Below, piece after piece: positions 6,333 through 13,035 of a stretch of DNA of 21,572 nt. Position 1 is the first letter of the stretch. Each line of letters starts with the position of its first letter. The stretch is taken from NCBI GenBank assembly GCA_948745425.1, contig CAPZDM010000025.1:1-21572 (forward strand). The letters run 5' to 3'. The notes below the pieces were generated by a model. The model was given only the letters and a program-made list of their open reading frames with translations, was not told where the DNA came from and searched no databases. The stretch comes from an uncultured Clostridia bacterium (GTDB lineage Bacteria > Bacillota > Clostridia > TANB77 > CAG-508). A program made the position numbers and the translations under genes.

Positions 6333-7766
6333 CTAATATTGTCTTCCCCATACTACCATAATACTAGCATTGTCGCCACAGCATACACATTTATTGCCTA
6401 AGTTTTCTTGTGTAAATGGTATACATCTTGAGTGTGCTCCTGTTAGTTCTTTTATTTTGTTTTCGCATTCTTCTTTTCCACACCACATCGTTTTTATGTA
6501 TCCCTGTTTTTCTTCTATATTTTTTACAAATTCATCTAAGTTTTCTGCTGTTGTTGTTCTTTCTTCTCTTATTTTTTTACACTCTTCATACATATTTTTT
6601 TGTATGTCTTCTAATATTTCTCTTATTTTTTCGTTTAGCTTTTCTAAGTCTACTGTTTCTTTTTCTAATGTATCTCTCCTTACTACTACACATACATTAT
6701 TTTCTATGTCTCTTGGTCCTAGTTCTATTCTTATTGGTACTCCTCTTAGTTCCCAGTCATTGAATTTATATCCTGGTGTATAGTTTTCTCTTAAGTCTAT
6801 TTCTGCTCTAAATTCTTCTTTTAATTCTTCATAAACTTGTGTTGCTTTTTCTACTACTCCTTGCTTTTTCATCATTACTGGTACTACTACTACTTGTATT
6901 GGTGCAACTCTTGGTGGAAGCTTTAGCCCACGATTATCTCCATGTGCCATAATTGTAGCTCCTATTAATCTTGTACTTATTCCCCATGATGTTTGATATG
7001 GATATTCTTCTTTTCCAACTCTATTTTGGAATTTTATATCAAATGGTTTGGTAAAATTTTGACCAAAATAATGTGATGTTCCTGCTTGAATTGCTCTTCC
7101 ATCATGCATTAATGTTTCTACTGTGTATGTAGCTTCTGCTCCTGCGAATTTTTCTTTTTCTGTTTTTCTTCCTTTTAATACAGGGATTGCAAGCAAGTTT
7201 TCAATTACATCTGCATATATGTCTAACATTTGTAATGTTCTTTCCTCAGCTTCTTCTTTGGTTTCATGTATTGTATGACCTTCTTGCCATAAAAATTCTC
7301 TAGAACGTAAAAATGGTCTTGTTTCTTTTTCCCATCTTAATACATTACACCATTGATTATATACAAATGGTAAGTCTCTCCATGAATTTAACCATTTAGA
7401 ATATAAATCACAAAACATGGTTTCTGATGTTGGTCTTATATATAATTTCTCGTCTAGCTTTTTTCCTCCTGCTTCTGTAACTGTTGCAACTTCTGGTGCA
7501 AAACCTTCAACATGGTCTTTTTCTTTTTGTAATAAACTATCTGGAATTAAAACAGGAAAATATACATTTTTTACTCCATTTTTTTTGAATATTTCATCTG
7601 CATACTTTTGTATATTTTCCCAAATTGCATAACCATATGGTTTTATTGCTATAAATCCCTTTGCTCCTGTATAATCTGCTAAGTCTGCTTTTAATACTAT
7701 ATCTGTATACCATTTTGCAAAGTCCTCTTCAATGTTTGTTACCTCTTTTACAAATTCTTTATCCAT
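6333..7766 (-). CDS. proS: Prolyl-tRNA synthetase, eukaryote/archaeal-type
   Basis: A 477-aa class IIa aminoacyl-tRNA synthetase that loads proline onto tRNA-Pro in the cytoplasm. It lacks the large insertion domain of the standard bacterial enzyme (about 570 aa) and is the shorter type found in eukaryotes, archaea and some bacteria. 'RPTSETMF' and 'RWEKETRPFLRSREFLWQEG' form the proline/ATP site (motif 2), and 'HGDNRGLKLPP' is the motif 3 region. The C-terminal extension has zinc-ligand cysteines (C429, C434, C460, C463) and ends in the typical tyrosine. AAGGAG lies nine bases before the ATG. It follows scpB by 104 bases that hold a repeat copy, so it may be read through from scpB or have its own promoter. 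Lacking the editing insertion domain, it has no Ala-tRNA-Pro editing of its own. Confidence 0.97.
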   Translation of the reverse strand: MDKEFVKEVTNIEEDFAKWYTDIVLKADLADYTGAKGFIAIKPYGYAIWENIQKYADEIFKKNGVKNVYFPVLIPDSLLQKEKDHVEGFAPEVATVTEAGGKKLDEKLYIRPTSETMFCDLYSKWLNSWRDLPFVYNQWCNVLRWEKETRPFLRSREFLWQEGHTIHETKEEAEERTLQMLDIYADVIENLLAIPVLKGRKTEKEKFAGAEATYTVETLMHDGRAIQAGTSHYFGQNFTKPFDIKFQNRVGKEEYPYQTSWGISTRLIGATIMAHGDNRGLKLPPRVAPIQVVVVPVMMKKQGVVEKATQVYEELKEEFRAEIDLRENYTPGYKFNDWELRGVPIRIELGPRDIENNVCVVVRRDTLEKETVDLEKLNEKIREILEDIQKNMYEECKKIREERTTTAENLDEFVKNIEEKQGYIKTMWCGKEECENKIKELTGAHSRCIPFTQENLGNKCVCCGDNASIMVVWGRQY

Positions 7767-7798
7767 GTTTATTCTTCTCCTTTTTTATTTATTTGCCT

Positions 7799-7828
7799 AT
7801 TATGCAAAAGTGGGCACAGTGGTGTCAC
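7799..7828 (-). promoter_or_regulatory. Possible proS promoter with -35 inside a repeat
   Basis: GTGACA and CATAAT, each one base from consensus, with an 18-bp spacer. The -35 box is contributed by the conserved tail of the repeat at 7812-7864 and the -10 box by the AT-rich flank. Sequence resemblance only. Confidence 0.35.
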
Positions 7829-7864
7829 GAGTTTCGGGTATTCCCACAAACGGTGCCCCTACAA
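7812..7864 (-). repeat. Short intergenic repeat, copy 3 (long form)
   Basis: A 53-bp unit whose minus strand starts TTGTAGGGGCACCGTTTGTG and ends GTGACACCACTGTGCCC. The outer GGGCAC/GTGCCC arms pair and GGGTATTCCC forms an inner hairpin. It nearly repeats the copy at 87-140. It fills the scpB-proS gap, starting right after the scpB stop. Confidence 0.8.
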
Positions 7865-7870
7865 CACATT

Positions 7871-8449
7871 TTAATTTTTCTCGCTTTTATTGTTTTCTAA
7901 TAAATCGTCTATTACGATTTGTTGGTTCTCATCAATTTTGTATCTCGGTAGTTCTGGTAAATCCTCTAAACTACTATATCCAAACATTTTTAAAAATTCA
8001 TCAGTTGTTTTGTATGACATCGGTTTTCCTAAAACATCAATTTTTCCTGCTTCTTCAATTAAATTGTATTCTAATAGTTTATATATAACAGCATCTGATG
8101 ATACTCCTCTTATGGCTTCTATTTCTGCTCTCGTTATTTTAGGGTTATATGCTATAATAGATAATGCTTCTAGTGCTGCTTGTGAAAGTTTTGGTTTATT
8201 TCTTTTATCAATTACTGGATTAATGTATTCATAGTATTCTTTTTTAGTACACATTTGAAATCCATTATCAACTCTAATGATTTCAATTCCTCTTGATTCA
8301 TCTTTATATTCTTTGTTCATATCATTGATTAATTCTATTATATCTTTTTCATTAATTTCTACTGCTAATTCTAATTCTTTTATTTTTACAACTCTTCCTG
8401 CACAAAATAAAATAGCTTCGATAATTCCTCTTATTTTATCTATTTCCAT
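7871..8449 (-). CDS. scpB: Segregation and condensation protein ScpB
   Basis: A 192-aa protein with two winged-helix domains; its dimer binds the ScpA kleisin and completes the SMC-ScpAB complex that compacts and separates chromosomes. Family signatures are 'IEAILFCAG' near the start and 'LSQAALEALSIIAYNPKITRAEIEAIRGV' (central) followed by 'LIEEAGK'. I chose the ATG of MEIDKIRG because homologues start there; the longer frame begins with TTG. The AAAGGA site is rather far (about 13 bases), so a non-ATG start a few codons earlier cannot be excluded. It lies 25 bases after an unknown gene. scpA, often its direct upstream neighbour in Firmicutes, is not here. Confidence 0.95.
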   Translation of the reverse strand: MEIDKIRGIIEAILFCAGRVVKIKELELAVEINEKDIIELINDMNKEYKDESRGIEIIRVDNGFQMCTKKEYYEYINPVIDKRNKPKLSQAALEALSIIAYNPKITRAEIEAIRGVSSDAVIYKLLEYNLIEEAGKIDVLGKPMSYKTTDEFLKMFGYSSLEDLPELPRYKIDENQQIVIDDLLENNKSEKN

Positions 8450-8474
8450 AGTAATTGATGTTTCCTTTCTAAAG

Positions 8475-8930
8475 TTATACAAAAAAACTCTTTATTTTCT
8501 CCCATAAACTCATTCTTTTTCTTAGTTTTATATTAGCTTTAGGTGTAATATACTTTTCTATTTCTTTTATAATATATGCATTTCTATATCCTTTTTTGTC
8601 TTGTGCTTTTAATTCTTCAATTAGTTTATTTATATCCCCATTTAATTGTGCTAATCTATCTCTATAACAAAAATCTCTACTGTATGGATCATATTTATTT
8701 TCTATTATTTCATCATTTTTATTAGATTTGTCTTCTTTTATTTCTTGTTTGGTATTAATTATAGATACATCTGCATTGTTTTCTGCAATTTCTATCATAT
8801 TTATTAATTCTTTTATTTTTTCACTATATGATTTAGTTTTTACTTCGTTTTTTATTGAAAAATCTTTTTCAGTATATGAATCGATTTTTTGACATAGTTT
8901 TTCTACTTTTTCATAAAATTGATTATTCAT
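8475..8930 (-). CDS. Unknown 151-aa helical protein upstream of scpB
   Basis: I do not recognise this protein. It is highly charged, rich in Lys, Glu, Asn and Ile, with long heptad-like stretches suggesting helices ('KIKELINMIEIAENNADV', 'INKLIEELKAQ') and a low-complexity Lys/Asn/Asp middle. There is no signal peptide or membrane segment; it ends 'LWEKIKSFFV'. I chose the ATG of MNNQFYEK, which has GGAG eight bases upstream. A start 12 codons earlier has no such site and would overlap the small gene before it. The 25-base gap to scpB and shared promoter suggest co-expression with scpB. It is too unlike ScpA to be a kleisin. It could be lineage-specific. Confidence 0.72.
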   Translation of the reverse strand: MNNQFYEKVEKLCQKIDSYTEKDFSIKNEVKTKSYSEKIKELINMIEIAENNADVSIINTKQEIKEDKSNKNDEIIENKYDPYSRDFCYRDRLAQLNGDINKLIEELKAQDKKGYRNAYIIKEIEKYITPKANIKLRKRMSLWEKIKSFFV

Positions 8931-8958
8931 CTCTAGTTCTCCATTTCTTTTAATAATA

Positions 8959-9090
8959 TTATTCATATAATTTTAATAAAGTTTCTTGTAGTCTTTTTTT
9001 TGCATTTTTCAATGTTTTTTTATCTACTCTTTTTAATTCATACTCTGTGAATTTAATATTGTAATCTTCAAATATAACTTCTTGTTCCAT
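8959..9090 (-). CDS. Unknown 43-aa protein, first gene of the scpB unit
   Basis: A small ORF below the usual length cut-off. It begins MEQEVIFEDYNIKFTEYELK and continues with a basic, helix-prone half ending LLKLYE. AAGGGAG lies nine bases before the ATG, and a good promoter lies 35 bases upstream. The stop is 28 bases before the next gene's start. The strong initiation signals and codon use like the neighbours argue that it is translated. I know no family for it. It has no membrane segment or cysteine. Confidence 0.6.
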   Translation of the reverse strand: MEQEVIFEDYNIKFTEYELKRVDKKTLKNAKKRLQETLLKLYE

Positions 9091-9124
9091 AAGTCTTGTC
9101 TCCCTTCACATTTTGCTTTATTAG

Positions 9125-9153
9125 ATAATACTATAATTTTAAATTTTTTTCAA
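9125..9153 (-). promoter_or_regulatory. Sigma-A promoter of the 43-aa/151-aa/scpB unit
   Basis: -35 TTGAAA and -10 TATTAT with a 17-bp spacer, about 35 bases before the first start codon. No other convincing promoter lies between here and scpB. Confidence 0.65.
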
Positions 9154-9186
9154 TAGTTTCAATAAAATTAAAAATATAGAACAAAA

Positions 9187-9226
9187 GTGTCTTCGGTACA
9201 TAGACATCCAAATGGTGTCCCTACAA
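9187..9226 (-). repeat. Degenerate relic of the intergenic repeat, copy 4
   Basis: The minus strand reads TTGTAGGGACACCATTTG, matching the head of the long-form copies (TTGTAGGGGCACCGTTTG) at 16 of 18 positions. The tail is not recognisable, apart from GACAC at the far side. It lies in the 208-base gap between the LPXTG gene and the 43-aa gene. Confidence 0.45.
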
Positions 9227-9251
9227 TAGTATAATTGATTTTTCCTATACC

Positions 9252-9282
9252 AAAAAAATTAGGAGCACTGTAATGTGCCCCC
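9252..9282 (-). terminator. Terminator of the LPXTG gene, built like a repeat copy
   Basis: On the minus strand GGGGCACATTACAGTGCTCC forms a seven-pair stem with one mismatch, followed by TAATTTTTTT. It starts 17 bases after the stop codon. The GGGGCAC...GTGC arms resemble the short form of the repeat family at 13008-13026. Confidence 0.8.
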
Positions 9283-9298
9283 TTAAATATATTATTTA

Positions 9299-9664
9299 TT
9301 ACATATTATAATCTTTTACTTTTTTAAATGCATATACCCCTGCTATTGTACAAATCACCATTAATCCTATTATTATATTTTCATTAGTACCTGTCTTTGG
9401 TAATGTTTTATTTGTATTTGTAGTACTATTTGATATTAAATTTGTTGTATTTGTGGCAGTATTTGAAGTATTTGTTGCAGTATTGGCATCATTAAATAAA
9501 TCACTTCCTGTGTTAGTTTCATTTCCTAATAGTGCATTTAAACTTGTATTATCATCTCCAATTATATCACCAATACTCATAGCTCCAACTCTACATGCTT
9601 GAATTATGATTAAGCCTAAGATTAATAATAAAACTAAAATTTTTGTTACCTTGTTTTTATTCAT
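9299..9664 (-). CDS. Small LPXTG-anchored surface protein
   Basis: A 121-aa exported protein. A lysine-rich N-terminus and hydrophobic core (about 9-21) form a signal peptide. The middle (about 38-86) is Asn/Thr/Ser-rich low complexity with repeated 'TATNT' units and looks unstructured. Then come LPKTG (88-92), a hydrophobic stretch and the positive tail 'KKVKDYN', the sorting signal recognised by sortase, which would link it to peptidoglycan. No recognisable functional domain exists between signal and anchor, so it may be a spacer or a short stalk protein. C24 follows the hydrophobic core, but the residues before it (IQA) do not make a good lipobox. AAGGAG lies eight bases before the ATG. 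No sortase gene is in the window. Confidence 0.88.
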   Translation of the reverse strand: MNKNKVTKILVLLLILGLIIIQACRVGAMSIGDIIGDDNTSLNALLGNETNTGSDLFNDANTATNTSNTATNTTNLISNSTTNTNKTLPKTGTNENIIIGLMVICTIAGVYAFKKVKDYNM

Positions 9665-9705
9665 ATTCTTTCTCCTTTTTATTTATTATATAACACTTAT
9701 TATAA

Positions 9706-9734
9706 GTTATACTATATTTTGATTTATTTTGCAA
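9706..9734 (-). promoter_or_regulatory. Possible promoter of the LPXTG gene
   Basis: -35 TTGCAA and -10 TATAAC with a 17-bp spacer, in the 106-base gap after the Ig-like gene. The -35 and flank (TATTGCAAAAT) are the same as in the promoter at 1516-1544. Confidence 0.45.
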
Positions 9735-9770
9735 TAGTTTTTATTTACTTTTTTTGATTTTTTTTCCTTT

Positions 9771-11063
9771 TTAAAAATGCCTTCCAATTTTTCCTGTCTC
9801 TATTGCAATATTTTGATTTTTTATTTTTAATCCTTTTTCTTCTATATCATCTTCTATTATTAAATCATCGTCTGTTATTTCGTCTAACTCTTTACTAAGC
9901 ATATATGAAAGAATTATATACCTTATTGCAATAATACCTAATACTCCAATCATTAAAATTAATAGAATTTCTTTAAAATTATCAGGTATAAACTTATTAT
10001 CTCCATTATCTTTTTTATTATCACTATCATCTGTCATTCCAACTATTTCTTCTTCTATTTCATTATATAAATCTATAATATATACATTTTTTTCTTCTCC
10101 TAGTGTAACTGTAATTTTTATTATATTGTCTCCTTGTGTTAATTCTGTAGCTCCTTCAATGTCTATTTTTGCATCTGCAATATTTGCAGTTGCATCAATT
10201 TCCAATTCTTTCATGTTTTTTACATTTGTTGTATAAGAAAATATTTCTGGATTAAATTCAGGATTTAATTCAACATCTTTTATTATCAATGATGCCAATT
10301 TTGGTTTTGTTTCTTGTGTATCTGGAACTTGATTTTGGTCATCTATTATATTAGGTACTGTTGTTCCATCTGCTAGTCTTATAATATTTACATTATAAGT
10401 TTTCTTAGCTCCATTTTCAGCTGTTACTACAATAGAAAATCTATTTGTTTGTCCTGCTACTAATGATTTTGTTCCTGTTCCACTTACAGTTGCTTTACTA
10501 TTGTTTTTTGTAGCACTTATTTTTATTGAGTTTACTGACGATTCTGCTGTATAACTAATTGTGTCTTTTAATGATGAACCTGAATATGTTTTTCCTCCAA
10601 TTGTTATTGATTTTAGTGTTGCATCACCCGATTTTGTAGTGTTTGGCTGACTTGGCGTTGTTGGATTTGTTGGTTGATTTGGTGTTGTTGGATTATTTGC
10701 ACCTACTGTTATTATTACCGATTTTGGTGATGTTATTTTATTATATTCTGTATCTGAAACATCTATTGGTGTAACCGTTATTGTCGCTGTTCCTGCTCCT
10801 TTTGCTGTTAAAGTTATATTTTCACTACTTGATACCCATACTGATGATGTTCCTACTGCTACAACATTTGGATTTGATGATGATATACTGAATTTTCCTT
10901 CTGCATTTGTTGTTTTTATAGTTAAAGTTGAAGTTTTTCCTATTGTTAGCGATTTTGATGAAGCTGATACAGAGTAACTTCCAACTGCGTAAACTATTGG
11001 GTTTAGTGAAATTAAAAGCATTATAGCAATTATTACCATTAATATTTTTTTTATGGTTTTCAT
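9771..11063 (-). CDS. Membrane-anchored Ig-like / cadherin-like surface protein
   Basis: A 430-aa type I membrane protein. Order: signal peptide (1-26), a bacterial Ig-like (Big2-type) domain (about 30-119, with 'VSASSKSLTIGKTSTLTIK' and 'AKGAGTATITVTP'), a Pro/Thr/Asn linker (121-145), and two cadherin-like beta-sandwich repeats (about 147-229 and 256-335, each with 'L-x-S/x-I' start and 'YTxx...V' core). An acidic stretch follows, then one transmembrane helix (364-387) and a 40-residue acidic cytoplasmic tail. The outside portion is probably adhesive or structural. AAGGAAGG precedes the ATG by about ten bases. It follows the glucosaminidase gene by 68 bases with no clear promoter, so the two may be co-transcribed. 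The cytoplasmic tail sets it apart from wall-anchored proteins of similar build. Confidence 0.85.
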   Translation of the reverse strand: MKTIKKILMVIIAIMLLISLNPIVYAVGSYSVSASSKSLTIGKTSTLTIKTTNAEGKFSISSSNPNVVAVGTSSVWVSSSENITLTAKGAGTATITVTPIDVSDTEYNKITSPKSVIITVGANNPTTPNQPTNPTTPSQPNTTKSGDATLKSITIGGKTYSGSSLKDTISYTAESSVNSIKISATKNNSKATVSGTGTKSLVAGQTNRFSIVVTAENGAKKTYNVNIIRLADGTTVPNIIDDQNQVPDTQETKPKLASLIIKDVELNPEFNPEIFSYTTNVKNMKELEIDATANIADAKIDIEGATELTQGDNIIKITVTLGEEKNVYIIDLYNEIEEEIVGMTDDSDNKKDNGDNKFIPDNFKEILLILMIGVLGIIAIRYIILSYMLSKELDEITDDDLIIEDDIEEKGLKIKNQNIAIETGKIGRHF

Positions 11064-11131
11064 TTATAATATCCTTCCTTTCTTAAGGTTTTAACCTTTT
11101 TTACTTTTGTTTTATATAATCAATGTAACAA

Positions 11132-12790
11132 TTACATTGTTATAGATGATGTCCCCATTATATGATTTTTAATTTTCATATAATCTCTTGCATCTATTAC
11201 TCCATCTGAATGTACTTGTGAAGCCTTTTGTTCTATTTCATTTAATGTAGATATACCCATTATATAATTTTTAATTTTCATATAATCTCTTGCATCTATT
11301 ATTCTGTCTGCATATATATCTCCTAATACTACTACTTCATATTCTATTCCATCTATATTAAACTTATCACCTGTTGTTAATGGATAACTCGATTCTAGTG
11401 GTCTTAAGTCTCCTGCTCTTACAGAATAATTTGTTAATGATAAGCTACTTGCTATTTCTGCTATTGTTTTACCTGGTATTGCCACTAAATTTTTTCCTTC
11501 TATTTTTGCAATTTTATTTCCTACTCCATTATTATTACATGGTGCTAAATATTTATTTGCTATATATCCTACATTTCCATTTGAAAGTTGTACTTTTGCC
11601 CATTGTAAATTATTTGCTGTAGCTGCATTAAATTGTAATACTGTAACTACTTCATTTTTTTGTAATGTTGCAATTATACTTGATGATGTTGTTGGTGATT
11701 GTCTTAGTCTTACATCACTTCCTGTTAAATAATATGAAGTTGAAAGTGTTGTATCTATAGTTGTAGGTAAATTATTAGCTTGTGGCATATTGTTGTAAAC
11801 TGGTATTATGAAGTTTAATGGTGTATTTAATAAATTATTTGTTGCATATGTATTAAATAGATTTTTTGCTTGACTTGATGGATCTTGTATGTTTGTCATG
11901 TATTGATGTTTAAATAATTGTGAAAGTTCTGTTCCTACAACATCCCATTTGTAAAAATATGCTGTGTTTTGACCTGCATTTGTATATGAATTTGCCATTT
12001 TTTTAGCTCCTTCTACAATTGCAATATATTGATTTGTCCATCCTTGTGCTTTTGCATATTCTAATCCATTTGCGATTGCATCTCCTGTGTCATATGCACC
12101 ATAATTGAAAAAGTTATAATAATTATCATATACTGTACCATTTTTTGCCACATAATGTCCAGATACTGATGCACTTCCTTGTCTTCCTACCTCTTGTATA
12201 ATTTTTATTGCTATACTATATGGGCTCATTTTACTTTCTCGTGCTGCTTCCATTATTATCTCAGAATAAGGCATTGTACGTTCAGTTCCATTTAAATTAA
12301 ATGTTACATTTGTATTCATAAATGTTGAAGAAATAATTCCTTTAACTCCTTGTTCTGTTTGTGAACTTGCGTTATATGTCATTTCTAAAAATTGAAATAT
12401 GCCTGATTCATTTAAAAAGTTTCTTGGGTCTGAATAATATTTTAATATTGGTGTTGAAGCACATGCATATCCACTAGCAACTTGTCCACAACTATCTAAC
12501 CATAATTTATTTGATGATTTTATAACTGTATTTCTTAAGTGTAGTGATGTTTCTTCTCTAATAAATTCATCCCAATTTATTCCTGTATAAAATGCAGTAA
12601 ATGTCCAGTTTGGATATAGCGATTTTAATTCGTTTAATTTTGCTTGATAACTTGCTGGAAAATTAGATATACCTGTTTTTGTTGTTTGCGTATATGTACT
12701 TGCTTTTACGCTATTTGGAATATATATTAATTGAATTATTAATATTATACAAAACATCAACACTAATATCTTTTTCCTATGTAGTTTCAT
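11132..12790 (-). CDS. Secreted endo-beta-N-acetylglucosaminidase with SH3 and dockerin domains
   Basis: A 552-aa exported peptidoglycan hydrolase that should cut the glycan strand at N-acetylglucosamine. Signal peptide 1-30. The catalytic region has the family landmarks 'DPRNFLNESGIFQF' (121-134), 'KIIQE200VGRQGS' with the likely catalytic glutamate, and 'YYNFFNYGA' (224-232). A bacterial SH3 domain (about 357-417, 'VRLRQSP...VGYIANKYL') probably binds the wall. A dockerin-like module (490-546) has two 'IDARDYMKIKN' calcium-loop/helix repeats. In both loops D5, D9 and D12 are kept, but position 3 is Tyr or His and position 1 of the second is Gln, so calcium binding may be altered. AGGAGG lies about ten bases before the ATG. 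No cohesin is in the window. Confidence 0.92.
   Translation of the reverse strand: MKLHRKKILVLMFCIILIIQLIYIPNSVKASTYTQTTKTGISNFPASYQAKLNELKSLYPNWTFTAFYTGINWDEFIREETSLHLRNTVIKSSNKLWLDSCGQVASGYACASTPILKYYSDPRNFLNESGIFQFLEMTYNASSQTEQGVKGIISSTFMNTNVTFNLNGTERTMPYSEIIMEAARESKMSPYSIAIKIIQEVGRQGSASVSGHYVAKNGTVYDNYYNFFNYGAYDTGDAIANGLEYAKAQGWTNQYIAIVEGAKKMANSYTNAGQNTAYFYKWDVVGTELSQLFKHQYMTNIQDPSSQAKNLFNTYATNNLLNTPLNFIIPVYNNMPQANNLPTTIDTTLSTSYYLTGSDVRLRQSPTTSSSIIATLQKNEVVTVLQFNAATANNLQWAKVQLSNGNVGYIANKYLAPCNNNGVGNKIAKIEGKNLVAIPGKTIAEIASSLSLTNYSVRAGDLRPLESSYPLTTGDKFNIDGIEYEVVVLGDIYADRIIDARDYMKIKNYIMGISTLNEIEQKASQVHSDGVIDARDYMKIKNHIMGTSSITM
11154..11301 (-). repeat. 46-bp direct repeat inside the dockerin coding region
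   Basis: Positions 11154-11199 and 11256-11301 are identical at 45 of 46 bases; the one change swaps His for Tyr. The copies are 102 bp apart (34 codons), so they stay in frame, and encode the helix of each dockerin half. Confidence 0.93.
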
Positions 12791-12875
12791 TTTTAGTGTT
12801 TCCTCCTTTTATAATATTTATTATTTAAAATTTATTTTTCTTTATAATATACATTTTATTATCATATTCACTCAT

Positions 12876-12905
12876 AGTATAACATTTAATGACTTTCTTA
12901 GTCAA
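12876..12905 (-). promoter_or_regulatory. Sigma-A promoter of the glucosaminidase gene
   Basis: -35 TTGACT and -10 TATACT with an 18-bp spacer and an extended -10 TGT just before the -10 box. It lies about 85 bases before the start codon, in the 245-base gap after glgP. The rest of the gap holds the glgP terminator and AT-rich DNA in which I see no other feature. Confidence 0.75.
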
Positions 12906-12999
12906 TGGAAAATTTTATTTGTAATGGAAATGTAATATAATTTTAATATTACATAGATATGTCCTTTTATTTAGAGATAATCGTTTATTTTTTCCGCAT

Positions 13000-13026
13000 A
13001 ATTAAAAGGGCACATGCAATGTGCCC
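13000..13026 (-). terminator. glgP terminator formed by a short repeat copy
   Basis: On the minus strand GGGCACAT and ATGTGCCC form a perfect 8-bp stem with a TGC loop, followed by TTTTAATT. It is preceded by CTGTAGG, the head of the repeat family, and starts ten bases after the glgP stop. So this short-form repeat copy is placed and shaped as a terminator. Confidence 0.82.
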
Positions 13027-13035
13027 CTACAGTTT

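Noticed and set aside
9620..9664. Lipoprotein signal in the LPXTG protein (Cys24)
   Set aside because: The residues before the cysteine (IQA) do not fit a lipobox well, and an LPXTG anchor is already present.
11064..11131. A promoter for the Ig-like protein gene
   Set aside because: Only a small AAGGTT/AACCTT hairpin and a TATATAA without a matching -35 box are present; read-through from the gene before it is more likely.
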